Of a stretch of DNA of 64,000 bases, positions 20,350 to 32,309 are shown piece by piece. A program made the position numbers and the translations under genes. Under the pieces are notes generated by a model, which saw only the letters and a list, made by a program, of their open reading frames with translations, made no database searches and had not been told where the DNA came from. Numbering within the stretch: the first letter of the stretch is position 1; the number at the start of each line of letters is the position of its first letter. The DNA is from Escarpia spicata (Eukaryota; Annelida; Polychaeta; Sabellida; Siboglinidae), in NCBI GenBank assembly GCA_963995525.1, contig OZ023217.1, positions 26,091,587-26,155,586 on the forward strand. The letters are read 5' to 3'.

Positions 20350-23000
20350 ATCGATTATACATCATACGTAGTCTCAATGCCAATTTTCATAACATTAAAG
20401 ATTTCTTGCAGACACTTAATACTGCTTTTTGTATAATAGCAATATCAGAAACATGGGTAGAGGCAGACATAACCACAGAATAGGATTTACCACACTATCA
20501 GGTCTTTCAAACAGCACGACATAATAACAAAGGCGGAGGTGTCGCTATATATGTCAATAATAGACTTGACTGTATACTTGTTGACAGCAAATCTGTCAGT
20601 GTTGAAAATATCGTTGAATGTGTTACGGTGGAGTTGAATATGAAAAAGATGAAAAATGTAATTGTTAGTTGCATGTATAGAACGCCAGGCACCAATTTAA
20701 GCGCCTTCTGTGAATCCGCAGAACTCATTCTTAGTGGCACAACAACAAAGCAACAAGACTATGTTTATATGTGGATATTTCTATATTGATATATTGATGC
20801 ACAACTTGCACAACTATACAAGGGTTTTCTTAGATCTGATGTACAGTTATGGATTTTACCCTTTAATAACCAAGCTGAGTAGAATTACCGATATTATGGC
20901 TACACTTATTGATAATATTTTTACGAATGAAATGCGGTTTCAAGTAAATAGTGGCCTGCTGATTAATGATATCAGGGATCATCTACCCGTTTTTGCAATT
21001 TGTCGTTATCACATTGTATGCAGGTGTTCAAGTTCTCCTAAGTATAGAAGAATTATAGATAACAATACAATTGGCAATCTTTAAAATGAGGTAAATCAAC
21101 GTACATGGCTAAACGTGACAGACACATCAGATGTTAACTTGACATACAACAATTTTATATGTGAATTTCAAGATGTAATAAACAAACTTTGCCCCGTAAA
21201 GCAAATTGTAAACACGGATAATCGTAACCCATAACCCACGGATTATAAATGGACTGAAAAATGCATGTAAAAAGAAAAACCGTCTCTACAAAATATTCCT
21301 GTCGTCTAGGACAGTAGCAGCAGAAACCTAATATAAAATATACACAAATAAACTTACCTCAATTTTGAGATCATTAAAAACGTTTACTATAGTAACTTAT
21401 TAGACGAACACCGAAATATTATTTCAGAAACATAGAAAATTCTAAGAACCTTAATGGGAACAAATTAAAAACAATCCAGCTACTCTAATCATTTCATTGT
21501 AGAAGGAGACAAGGTTGAAAACAAAACAGAGATAGCTAACTCATTCAATAAGTTCTTTATTTGACCTAATTTAACAAAAAAAACATTAATGTGCCGCCTG
21601 AAGTATCTGTATACGACTATTTAACTTGCAGACACAATCAAGTAAGTTCCTGTCACCCGTTGACGAAAATGCACTTATACGTGTTGTAAGCAGCTGTAAA
21701 AACAAAACGTCTTCTGACTGTGATGGCATCGATTTCAGACTTGTTAAAAGTGTAATTGCCTTAATATAAAACAACAAGTAACACATATATGTAACATATC
21801 TTTTCAAACTGGAATTTTTCCTGAAAAGTTGAAAGTTGCCAAGGTCTTACCATTGTTTAAATCAGGAAGCAAAATCGATATCAATAACTATAGGCCTATT
21901 TCCATGCTTCCACAATTTTCTAAAATGTTAGATAAGTTATATAACAATAGGTTTAATACATTTATAAAAATGTGTGATATATTGAACCCTTGTCAGTATG
22001 GGTTTAGGGGGAAAAAATGCCCACCACACATGCCCTTGTAAAAGTTGTGTCTAAAATTACAAATTTATTAAATAAAAGAAAACATGCTATTTGTATTTGT
22101 GTATTTATTGACCTAAGAAAATCATTCGACACAGTAAACCACCAACTACTATGTAAGAAACTGGAATTTTATGGTATTCGTGGTGTTCCTTATCAGCGGA
22201 TGAGAAGTTACTTATCAAATAGAACACAACATGTTAGCTACGAAGAATATATATCTGATCATTTACGGATATTGTGTGGTGTCCCACAAGGATCAATCTT
22301 AGGTCCGCAACTGTTTTTAATATATGTTAATGACATGTGTAATGTGTCGAAGCTGTTAAAGTTTATCTTATTCGCTGACGACAGAGATCTGGTCAATTAA
22401 CTGTGTGCGGAGTTTAATCAGATGTATACGTGGTTCTATGTAAACACATTAGCACTGAGCATTTCTAAAACTAATTATATATTGTTTGGGAGATACAGAC
22501 ATTAAAAAGACGTTACAATTATTATCAACAATAATGCTATAAAGAGAGTTCAAGCTACTAAATAATTTCTATGTGTCTTAATTGATGAATCATTAAACTA
22601 GAAGAACACCATTAACGCGGTAAAATCTAAGTTATCAAAAGTAGCATATGGAATGTACAAAGTTAGCCACTGTATAGACCAATCTAGCATGCGTACTTTG
22701 TATTATTCATTGTTCTTACCGCATTTGGTGTATTGTTCTGAAATATGGGGAAACACCTACGTGACAAACGTACAATGTATTATATTGCTACAGAAAAGAG
22801 TGGTACGATTAATCTACGGTGCGAGACGATGTGATCATACAAATGACTTGTTTTATAACTCTCACATTTTAAAACTCAAGGATTTAGTTGAGCTAAAAGC
22901 TATTTTATTTATGTTCGACGCATATCGTAATGTCTTAACAAATGACCTTCAACAGTTATTTGTAAAGAGCTCACCATCATACACCGTGAAAATGTGCACA
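20350..23000 (+). pseudogene. LINE ORF2: endonuclease and reverse transcriptase, broken
   Basis: Domains in order across frames: AP-endonuclease pieces (IIAISETWVEADITTE near 20437, GGGVAIYVNNR near 20535, a GDFNID-like GYFYIDILM near 20770, then RITDIMATLIDNIFTN and INDIRDHLPVFAI near 20890-20995). RT follows: LPLFKSGSKIDINNYRPISM (21850), QYGFR, CVFIDLRKSFDTVNHQL (22100), CGVPQGSILGPQLFLIYVND (22275) and FADD at 22371-22382. The C-terminal part LPHLVYCSEIWGN and LLQKRVVRLIYGARRCDHTN comes at 22710-22840. The domain set is that of the CR1/Jockey/L2 supergroup. Several stops and frameshifts make it inactive. It is the most complete mobile element in the window (with ORF1, about 4 kb) and ends in a (TA)n tract. 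Confidence 0.8.
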
Positions 23001-23004
23001 CACA

Positions 23005-23008
23005 GGTT

Positions 23009-23074
<66 letters not shown>

Positions 23075-23106
23075 AAGGTTTATACATATATATATATATA
23101 TATATA
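23005..23106. repeat. (TA)n microsatellite at LINE 3' end
   Basis: Nearly pure alternating TA with a few CATG interruptions. Confidence 0.9.
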
Positions 23107-23324
23107 AACATGTGTGTCGTCACTCGTCAGCACACAAGTGATGACTGATGTTATGATTTATAACTCGTCTACTGGATGTACTGTATAAGCTAAACAGAAC
23201 GAGGCCAACGCGCGGGTCCTTGAGGGACTCAAAATTAAACATATGGTGAAGATTCACTTTCACCAAAAGGAGCATGTGCTTCTCAATCAACTGTAAATGA
23301 CTGTTTCACGGACATCTTGTTGTA

Positions 23325-24010
23325 GGTGGAAACATGTAAATTGAAACCAAATCAAGATAAAACCGACCGAATTATTATCGGCACAAAACAGGAAAGGATA
23401 ATAATAATAAGGTAACATTTTTTGCGCCTAGGTCCTTGGAAACCAAGCTCAGAAGCGCATCAAGGCAAAGGGGTTGGCTAATCTCACAACAGATAAGCAG
23501 TATTTAAGTTGTCACTAGATGGGTGGATACGCTAGGGATAAACAATATTATGCAAATTAAGTTTTTAAAAGACGGTGGAATTGTATAATTATTTTAAAAC
23601 TAATTTAGCACTAAGAGGGAACAAAATGTTGGTATTGCAACAGAAAAAGTCCTAGTTCCAATATTACAATTGACTCTAGGAACAAGAAGTAAATCAGAAC
23701 TACATGATCGAAGCTGGATAGAAACAGGGTTTCTCAGGTTATATTAGTTGACAATGATACGCCACTAACATATACCGTTCGAAATCTAGGTGTTGTCTTT
23801 GATATTGACTTCAGCTTTCACCAGTATATATTTTACAAGTTTATAAATTCTGTTTCTACCATACACGTGATCTCGTTGAATGTGGCGTCATTTATCTTTA
23901 TCTACTACTAAATCCAATATCAATAATCTAATTAGTAGTTGCTTTTATTACTGCAGCTCATTGCTAAATAATATTGCTAAAAGGGACTTTTTAGCCTAAA
24001 GGGCCGCGTC
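23325..24010 (+). pseudogene. L2-type LINE fragment
   Basis: Reads CKLKPNQDKTDRIIIGTKQ (near 23340), and after degraded sequence TPLTYTVRNLGVVFDIDFSF (near 23760) and YYCSSLLNNIAKRDF (near 23950). These are the post-catalytic blocks L..DKTE.I.IGT, VRNLGV.FD and DYCNSLLYGI of L2 elements. Many stops. Confidence 0.6.
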
Positions 24011-25590
24011 GTCGTCAATTTCTACTGGAATAACATATGGAATGGTGAATGTAAATGGTAGAACCATCAACTGTTTATTTCAACATTTAATTATTATACT
24101 AAAACAGGGATGCCATCGGCATCAATCAGGCATTAATGACCAACGCACATAATACGTCTAATGATAACCGTAATTGGTTCCTATGATTAAGTGCAAATAA
24201 GAAATTCCGTAAATCGATACGACAATCGATAACTACCGGTCTAAGAATTATATTTTGGCTAATTTCGTCAATAAGACTACCGCCTTCCAGAATTGCAGAC
24301 TGCAGCCAGGGCGACGGCATTTAATATTCTCTTCGTTCGATGCGTTCAGTGATTGTTTTCCTCGCGTCGGCGGGATCTGTTGCTGTGTTACACGACAGCT
24401 TGCGTTCGGCTACTAGCAGTTGGCAACATACACAATATCCTGGTTGACAACGGCATGAAAAGATCACCCGATTCTCATGGAAACTAGAGTGTCCAAAAGT
24501 AATTGCAATAGCTAACTTCATAAACACATTTTATTTCATACTGTGAAAATATGGTAAATAATATAGACTGTTCAATGTATCATCACTGTGGATGAAATGG
24601 CGCAATCGATTGCAACAATACTGTCATGGCGAAATCCTTTCAGTACATGCCGGACGGGTTTTCTCTGGGCTTGTCCTGGACGGTCAATGTACATTTTTTA
24701 TGAGTTTGGAATCACACACGGATGTTCTGTACTTCATAATAGGGCAGGCTAGGAAAATGTAGCTCTCGCATGTCTTTGTTTGAAAGCTCTTGTGCTGTCT
24801 GCCTTACGCGCTCCACCAACTATATGCGGTGACAAACTGAGTTTGAAGTGTAGGTTTAGCGTTAGGTGTTGCACCTGACCCACCTGCTGGAGAATATGTT
24901 GATATTTTATGTATTATGGCTTAATGATGTTCCGTTTATTGGTGATCCGCTTTTATCTGGATGGAATTGCATGATACCATATCCCCTTCCACGGCTCTAT
25001 TTTAGTCAGGCTTAAAATGCGCTGAGTACACGTACCCGTAGGCATAGACGGTGTTAGCATAATATAATATTTTTCTTTATAAGATATTAGTCGCAAGTTG
25101 ACCGTTACTGAAAAGGAATATTTACTTTTGAGTTCACTGAAAGACTGAAATAGCGTTTTGATCACTGATAGTATTCTTGGTTAGTTTGTTTGATAAACGA
25201 CGTTAACGTTTTAACACAGTGACTATTCATCCAACCATTGTGCAAACAAGTCATCATATATTGCTTATTGTCTGTTGTCGCTTTGATTTATCCAAAAGCC
25301 TGGATACTGCGCTATGTAAGAACGTACCTTTTATTAGCCCAACCACTAACCGTTTTTCTGTTGATAGCAGCATCTAGCGTAGGCAGTGCACTACATCGAT
25401 ATTAGTATTATAATTGAGTGGACTGTAATCAGATAAGTACATCATAAATACGGTTGCCTATACGCGTTAAACGCACAGCATTTGGGCGGATAATACATAA
25501 TGTAAGCCTTTAATATCCTCACAGGTATTGGACAAATACCATTTGCCTAATTTTAACGAGTTCGTCTGTGAACTGCCATGTACCAGCAGT
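24011..25590. other. Unassigned, between L2 fragment and NPY/NPF gene
   Basis: No recognised exon. I looked here on the minus strand for a third NPY/NPF exon ([N]-Phe/Tyr-Gly-Lys/Arg after an AG) and found none. Confidence 0.35.
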
Positions 25591-26007
25591 CCTTAATTAC
25601 CTTGTCTGTCTCAGAAACGTCTGTGAACGGCCTAGTATCAGCGGTCCTTACCTTGTCTGTCTCAGAAACGTCTGTGAACGGCCTTGTATCAGCGGTCCTT
25701 ACCTTGTCTGTCTCAGAGACGTCTGTGAACGGCCTTGTATAGCGGTCCTTACCTTGTCTGTCTCAGAGACGTCTGTGAACGGCCTTGTATCAGCGGTCCT
25801 AACCTTGTCTGTCTCAGAGACGTCTGTGAACGGCCTTGTATCAGCGGTCCTTACCTTGTCTGTCTCAGAGACGTCTGTGAACGGCCTTGTATCAGCGGTC
25901 CTTACCTTGTCTGTCTCAGAGACGTCTGTGAACGGCCTTGTATCAGCGGTCCTTACCTTGTCTGTCTCAGACACGTCTGTGAACGGCCTTGTATCAGTAG
26001 TCCTTAC
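25590..26007 (-). repeat. 51-bp minisatellite derived from an NPY/NPF exon end and its splice donor (~8 units)
   Basis: Read on the minus strand each unit is GACGTCTCTGAGACAGACAA plus G|GTAAGGACC... The first part repeats the last 21 coding bases of the exon at 26008-26100 and the second repeats its donor and first intron bases. Unit starts on the plus strand (ACCTTG) fall at 25599, 25650, 25701, 25751, 25802, 25853, 25904, 25955 and 26006. Most units preserve AAG|GTAAGG exactly; the 25802 unit has GTTAGG and the most distal 25599 unit has GTAATT. Confidence 0.92.
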
Positions 26008-26100
26008 CTTGTCTGTCTCAGAGACGTCAAGTAGCGATTCAACGACACCAGATATTGCCTGTATTCTTCAACCGTATGGAATTGTCGTGGCATCAGTATT
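26008..26100 (-). CDS. NPY/NPF-type neuropeptide gene, second PP-fold exon
   Basis: Exon after TTGTTACTAG (minus strand), 93 bp, phase 2 at both ends. It reads ILMPRQFHTVEEYRQYLVSL, then NRYLTSLRQT plus AG of an Arg codon. The pattern P..F.TVEEY..YL..LN.YLT..RQTR is that of the pancreatic-polypeptide fold, and a donor splitting the C-terminal Arg codon is the conserved intron position of NPY/NPF genes. No signal peptide is encoded in this exon. Because the upstream NPY-type exon also ends in phase 2 after AG, the two could be spliced together or used alternatively, or belong to tandem genes. The final exon with Phe/Tyr-Gly-Lys-Arg was not found. The exon end is amplified in the adjacent minisatellite. 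Confidence 0.65.
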
Positions 26101-26616
26101 CTAGTAACAACATAATAGTCCACATCATCTATGTGAATTGTTATGTGGACTGTGTAAGCCTACCGTTTGATATATTGGATACGTGTGTATATACTATTGA
26201 TTGTTTAGTTTTGAAAGGCACTATGCAAAACAGTATTTGGATCGAGTTTGTTTTGTAAATAAGAAATAAGCAATATGAAATGTAGAAGTTCCCCAAATAC
26301 TCGGATAAGGACTGTGAAGTACGCAAAACTGTACAAGTAAAACACATGGTATTGTAAACAGATGGACCTGTTAACCTTAGTGAAATGCTACACAGACATA
26401 CTACGACAGTGAGTATACGCAGACAGATACCACGATTACTTAGAACATGTATAACCCTATCCATTTATTCAGTTTATACCACAAAAGGCATATAATATTA
26501 AAATATTCAAGGTAACCATTCCGGTTGAGAGGGTTCGTTATAGATGTAACATGTAAAAGTTTAGAGAAACATTTTATGAACTCGGAAACAGTTCTGCAAT
26601 GGTTTAAATGTCGTAC

Positions 26617-26810
26617 CTGGAGTTGGATATGGCAGTCATGTATTTATTTAATGCTTGGATGTATTGCATGTACTGCTCCACGTTATCGAACGACTGCGGC
26701 CTCTCAGGCGGAGTCGGAGGTGCTGGCGCCGTCGTACTCAAATACACCGCATGAAGCGCAACCAGTAGTATCACGAGAGCTCCGACTGACATCGTCGTTG
26801 CGTATGTTTA
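26617..26810 (-). CDS. NPY/NPF-type neuropeptide precursor, signal peptide and PP-fold exon
   Basis: On the minus strand the exon follows ACTGATTCCAG. ATG at 26792 opens MSVGALVILLVALHAVYLST, a typical signal peptide. Then comes TAPAPPTPPERPQSFDNVEQ and YMQYIQALNKYMTAISNS, ending with AG|GTACGA inside an Arg codon. This is the NPY/PP/NPF architecture: proline-rich N-terminal helix (PP.PPERP), then the amphipathic helix with spaced Tyr and Leu, then a phase-2 intron in the Arg before the amidated Phe/Tyr. The mature peptide would be secreted and act on NPY/NPF-type G-protein-coupled receptors. The missing last exon should encode [R]F/Y-G-K-R. Genomic read-through gives YDI-stop, which is intronic. 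Confidence 0.78.
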
Positions 26811-26949
26811 CTGGAATCAGTTAACGGTCCGACATGTAATATATGCAAATAATGACTAGTTATAAAGGATGCGTATATATCTTATTATAATATTATTTAA
26901 AAAAAATTATATATAATTTTATATGTTTTTATTATATACATAATATATA

Positions 26950-27020
26950 TATATGCACACACACGCACACACGCACACACGCACACACGCACACACGCAC
27001 ACACGCACACACGCATACAC
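26950..27020. repeat. (CGCACACA)n microsatellite
   Basis: Octamer CACACACG/CGCACACA repeated about eight times upstream (in gene sense) of the NPY/NPF exon, preceded by an AT-rich tract. Confidence 0.85.
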
Positions 27021-28690
27021 TTCGACTTTGTCATTACTTACTCGTAGCGCTACCGAGGCTCCTCGCGTGCAAATCGAATGACGTCTACAACGGTTCTGAA
27101 GCAGAATATATCGATATCCCCAATTCGAGCGCCTGCACATGCGCGTTCATGTCTCGTCAATAAGACTAATCATCTCGCACTAAAAGGCTATATACGTTCT
27201 AGCTGTGTGTTGCAATTATATGCACTGTGCGTGTGTTGATTTTTGCGTCAACATGTTTGGCGACAAATAATGTGTTGTGTGTGACCCTGTTAATATACCT
27301 ATTGTTTTGGTGTCTACATGCGATAACAACGCCACGTAGTGTTTTCTTTGAAAATGTCCTGTTGGGGAAACTTGATTCGGTTGTCACGTCTTTGTATGCA
27401 GTACAACATTGAAACCCACTCAAATGGGGTAGACTTAGGCAGCGCGGCTCCTTGGGGTACGACGGCCTCTCGTCACGTACGCAAAATTTTAATTCTGAAT
27501 GTCCCAAAATATTGCTGACATATATTCAGAATGTTCGGCAACATGAGACAGGTGTAATTAAATCAGTGTATTTTAGAAATATTTTTGCAAAACCGGAGCA
27601 GTTCATATATAATCATGAACTTAACTGGTGACATTATAATATTACTATTCAACTTGTATGTCAGACAATAAAATATCAGACAAGTGTTTCGCATACATCG
27701 TGTTAAGATACATAGTTTGCATGTTGTATAAGACGCCCCCTGCCATTTTCTTATACAATACAAGGTTAATATACACGGGAGGCCGTCTTGCGGGACTCTT
27801 GCCTCATGGTATGATGCAAGAACATTTTTGGGGTACTCGTACTACTTTCATATGAAACTAATCTACTTTGTCTATTGATTGAAAATAGCTTCCGTATGGG
27901 GAACACATATAGTTGTCTATAAGATGAACACATTAGATACATGTTAGCATAGTTTTATGGTGGGTAATCGGAACGTTTTCCTTAGGGGGGCCCCGTTGAC
28001 CCAGGCGACCCTAATACTTTTAGGTTAAAATACATTATAATTGTATGCATCGACGGATATCGGTTAACAGTAAAGGTAGACGACTCAGTCAATTTTAAAT
28101 TAACCTGTCCGATAAAGAAAATGTTTTCTAAGAGGTTATTGAAATTGGTATGGGCTACGTAAATTTCCAAGAATGTGCAAATTAGTGGAAGCATGTGGAG
28201 TGGCTCACGGAACACCACGGTTGTGGTCCCTTGAATCGGTCACGTGAGATGCCTTGCAACACTTCAGCATTTAAAACGGATCAACCTGTGATGTGTATTG
28301 TAATAAACATGTGGAATTAGTCACCATAATCGATATACTTATTTATTATTTAAATTGGAGCTCATTGTATGGCTACAAACAGGTCAACAAAATTTATTCT
28401 GAATATTGATATTAAAATATGACATTCAGGTTTTACATGTTACATTACTACTCTTCCTAAGGAAAACAATATATTGTTAAACGTTTGAAAACATCTCAGA
28501 TGTGTAAAACTAAGTTGTTAGTTAACTCAGAATGTATTTAGTTTTTATTGTCACTTATGTCTTCTTACGTCATATTGGTGCATTCCGTTTTTACAGGAAA
28601 CCTCTTAATTAATGTTGTATTCTTAGTAGGACATCGCTCAATAGCCGGTTATGGTAGCACCAGTTAATTGAACTGACGCTATACTGATAT
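27021..28690. other. Unassigned, upstream of NPY/NPF exon
   Basis: No exon or transposon domain is recognised. It could hold the non-coding first exon and promoter of the neuropeptide gene (minus strand), but no single site can be supported. Confidence 0.3.
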
Positions 28691-28693
28691 GAT

Positions 28694-28878
28694 TGGCGTT
28701 GGAACGTGGTAAATATTAGAATGGGATGGGGGGCTGAGGCTCTCCAAAAACTTCCAATAGCACCCCTTTGTGGCTCACCAAAACATCTTAATTGATGCTC
28801 TAATGCGGGGCTAATCCTATATCCAGCCCCCACCTACAATATGGGGGCTGAGCCCCCAATTCCCCCCGGTTACGACGC
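28694..28878. mobile_element. MITE-like element, GGCRCCRGAAC family, copy 3
   Basis: Left TGGCGTTGGAACG, right CCGGTTACGACGC. Interior GGGGGGCTGAGGCTCTCC and its inverted partner GGGGGCTGAGCCCCC, as in the related copies. Confidence 0.5.
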
Positions 28879-29370
28879 ATAGGGACATAGAATAAATACC
28901 CATCTTGGGGATAATAAAGTGCATTGAACGTTTGCAGTTAATTAAAATTAGGTAAAAGTAACATTTATGTTAATTACCCCCAACCGATCTACAGCATATT
29001 CATTGTGTATTGCACAGCTCGTGCTACTTGCTAGTGTAGCGTTTGGTATTTACAGGAAAACATTTGATTCCTATTACCCTTAGCGGATTACGTACTTTCG
29101 TCGGTCACAGTGCCGAACTCTTAATCAGGATCACAGATTTTCGAATCCACCAGTTGCCATTTCAAAACAACCAATTTTGTTCCCCGCATATTACCTATCT
29201 CTTTCTGAAGAGACAATAAGAGTCGTTGGTCCCTTCTACCTGGTGTTTATTTGGGGGAAAGTAAAACATTCCACGCAGGGGATAAATATTAAGATATCAT
29301 GGAGTCGTGGACTCATGAGCTTGAATTCAATGCGATAATGACACAGGGTGTGATGTGTAGGTCTACTATA

Positions 29371-29622
29371 CAGTGGAACCTCACTATAAAAGGTCACCCT
29401 CGGGACTGGCAGAACGTTACCTGAATGTAGCGAGGTGACCGTCTTAGCGGGAGTAATTCCTCGGGACTGGCAGAACGTTACCTGTAGCGAGGTGACCGTC
29501 TTAGCGGGAGTAATTCCCTGTACTTTACTATTATGGAAATAATTTGGGATTATCGTAGGACAAGGTTGACCTTAGTTGCGAAGTGGCTGTGCTACCAAGG
29601 TGACCACAAAGCGAAGTTCCAT
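29371..29622. mobile_element. pogo/Tigger-like MITE with internal tandem duplication
   Basis: Left end CAGTGGAACCTCACTATAAA, right end on the minus strand CAATGGAACTTCGCTTTG. Both run into GGTCACC. Inside, CCTCGGGACTGGCAGAACGT and the following GTAGCGAGGTGACCGTCTTA occur twice in tandem (29398 and 29459). Confidence 0.55.
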
Positions 29623-30011
29623 TGTTATGTGAAGAAATAAGGAAGAGACCAGGTTGATTTTACAAGAGGTGTTGCAATTGTGGTCTTCAATACGGGAAGT
29701 AGTCCCTTACTTCGCTGCCGTATCACCTGAAGTTCAACACCCTTGATAACAAAATAAATGTCACGTCACACTCGCAATGGACACTACTATAGTCAGCCAG
29801 CCATTGATTGTCCCCGCCATTGATCGTTACCACAATCTCGATCAGAGCACGCCAATAGACATGGGCGCTGTCTGTTTATGATTTACAATATTGAGTGTAG
29901 GCTGCGTGACTTCGTCAGGAAGTTGTTAGGGGCGAGTGCTGCCACCTCACGGCGCCCGGATAATGAAGGCTATATTGAGCGGGTATTTTAAGCAGTCACG
30001 TTAAAAATGAA

Positions 30012-30358
30012 TAGTCTAGTCGGAAGACGGGGTATCGTGCACCCCCGGAAATCAACTTATAATCGGCATCTCTAGATCGGAAAAAATGCGTAGAAAACGA
30101 TGAGCTGTGTTAAAAGTCATCCGGATGTCCCACGTATAATTGTTATGCAAGTCAGTGCCGCCATTACCGAAAAAAATCGAACAATCTATGTTTCACTATA
30201 TATATCAGCCAATATTGCAGATAACTAAACAAATATGGTGTCTAGATAGATGTCTTGAGGGTCAAAGATCGTAATAAAACTATTCTTAAAGTGACCACAC
30301 GTGTCTGTGGCATACTAGTATGCAAATTCGTACCGCCATTACCAAAAAATCGATTTTA
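30012..30358 (+). repeat. Left long inverted repeat
   Basis: Two subrepeats share GCCGCCATTACCRAAAAA and the preceding TATGCAA. Inverted partner at 37374-37714. Confidence 0.8.
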
Positions 30359-30966
30359 AAAATGTATATTGCAGATAAGTTGAGAGAGGGTTTTTGAGAT
30401 CAGTTTCAGAAATGTTGTTATTTTAATGTTTTGTATTAGTCTTAATATGAATGGTGACTTCTAGTTCTCATTCCAGATAAACAGTGGTGGTAGAAGTGGA
30501 CATTAAAAAGGGGAAATGAAATGCAGCTGTTTCATGCTACATATTTAAATATATACTATATAAGTATACATTAATGTTAACAGAAACGTACTCATTTATA
30601 AGACAAACTAAAAAAACGATTTTGTTCGATGCCTAAATCGTCGCTATAGAGCACTGCGTATCGCCAACTTTGTTCCAAGCGAGTGGTTTGATTCACTCCT
30701 ATCTAATCAATGTTAAATTTCTGGGTTTTTCGGTTTACTTCATTAGTAGACATTTCTGTGCGAAAACAAAGATATGGTGCCCTATTATACACGATAGGCG
30801 TTCTATAGGTCAACAAATAACTTGTATACGCGTTCGAAATAAAAAGGTGAAATTAAATGGCAACGATTTATAACCAATGAAATCGTTGTTAAAGTCGCAC
30901 TTCCCGAACGAAGATTTTAGCTGCCAGAAGGGGGCGGGGTTTTCAAAGCAAAGTTCAGAATATTAG

Positions 30967-32300
30967 ATGCGCGCGCATACCGGGACTATTTTTATTTTGT
31001 TGACAAAGACGTCGAAGATTTTTGGTAGAGACGAGTTATTAAAAGTGATTTTTAAAACTTCCGTATCACTTGGGGAGAAAATCGATACGACAGATGAAGA
31101 CTCTAGTTCGACTTGTCATTCGGAAATTACGGTTGACACACACAAAGTCAAAGGGCCTGAGCCATACGGGTTTCACCCAGTGACAGTGTGCGATCCACGG
31201 TCCGATAATGTCCGGCCCCGGGGCAGGTTCAGTACTGGGAGTCGGACAGTGACAGTTGGTCTATCGACGACGAAGACGTTACGCGACTTAATAATGTCGC
31301 ATGGTGTTTGTGTGGACACTGGGTCCCAATGACAATGTCGACGCACATCGAGTTGCTGTGCTGTAGGGATATAGCTGCCGTACAGCACCGTATGACAGAC
31401 CTTGCAGATGCCTGCATTAGATTTAGTGTCATTACCGATTAGGAGTGACGACTTCGAAACGGTTTGCACCAGCAGGGCGATGTTGGAACTTGGAAGTCGG
31501 TCTGTTGTCATTGTATGATTTGCGTGCAGACTCGTTGATTCGACCAATAGCTAGTAAGTAAGTACTACGTAGTTCAACAGGTATCAAATAATTATTCTAG
31601 CAATAACTTTTTCAAACTTAAATAGAGTAATTATACTTGTTCCCACCTCAAATGTTCAGGTTCACTCAATCTTCATAAAATACTATGTCTATGATTTTCA
31701 TCAAACAATTTTTGATCATTTTCTTAATAAACTTACTTTTATTCTTGACAGGATGTGTGCATCCTTTTTATACACTTGTTTAATTCCCTTTTTTAAAGTG
31801 TTCAAGCAACTTGCTTAATTTATATAAAAATGTAGACAAATTGCACACTACCATGCATTAATAGATGCATAATCAGGACATTGTGCAATGTATTATTGAT
31901 ACAAAAATATTTAAGTGGACTTTTTTAATATAATAAAAATGTTATGTATATTATGTGTGTGTGTTATCAAGACCACATCATGAAATGTAGTCTTACAATC
32001 ATAATTATTACAGCCCTTCACAAACAAATGAACCAATTCACTGAATTCATGATGTGATATTGATAAAACACAGTTTTGCCAGTATAACAATAATTAGAAG
32101 ATACCGGTTGTTTATTATCAACTAATGCAAATAAATGAACTTTCAGAACATATCGATTGATTCGATTAGCCGCCTATCGTCACTTCACGTTGTGGTCAAG
32201 GGAGAGACTTGGAAAAGGCAACAGATGTGTTATACCAGCTTGCACTGTATCCAGAAGTGAATGGGGTTTATGAAAATTTAAGCTATGGACATTGCACTAT
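30967..32300 (+). pseudogene. P2X7 C-terminal-like zinc-binding domain gene, decayed (two exons)
   Basis: The exon 1 frame from ATG 30967 gives GPEPYGFHPV near 31156. The +1 frame then gives DSDSWSIDDEDVTRLNN, VAWCLCGHWVPMTMSTHIEL and LCCRDIAAVQHRM (31240-31400), and a further frame gives DDFETVCTSRAMLELGSR (near 31445). A donor follows (CTA|GTAAGT, 31554). Exon 2 after TTTCAG (32147) reads TYRLIRLAAYRHFTLW, then LGKGNRCVIPACTVS. The order W.CG.C.PM, E..CC.DI, DFE.VC, YR..AYR.F..W, LG...R.VIP.C.V is the P2RX7 C-terminal (zinc/GDP-binding) domain, which is hugely amplified without the channel in many invertebrate genomes. At least two frameshifts, a stop after exon 2 and Cys-to-Trp in CGHW indicate decay. 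Confidence 0.62.
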
Positions 32301-32309
32301 ACAGGTGAG

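Noticed and set aside
25568..26104. 178-aa plus-strand repeat protein
   Set aside because: Antisense shadow of the 51-bp array; the supported coding exon is on the minus strand.
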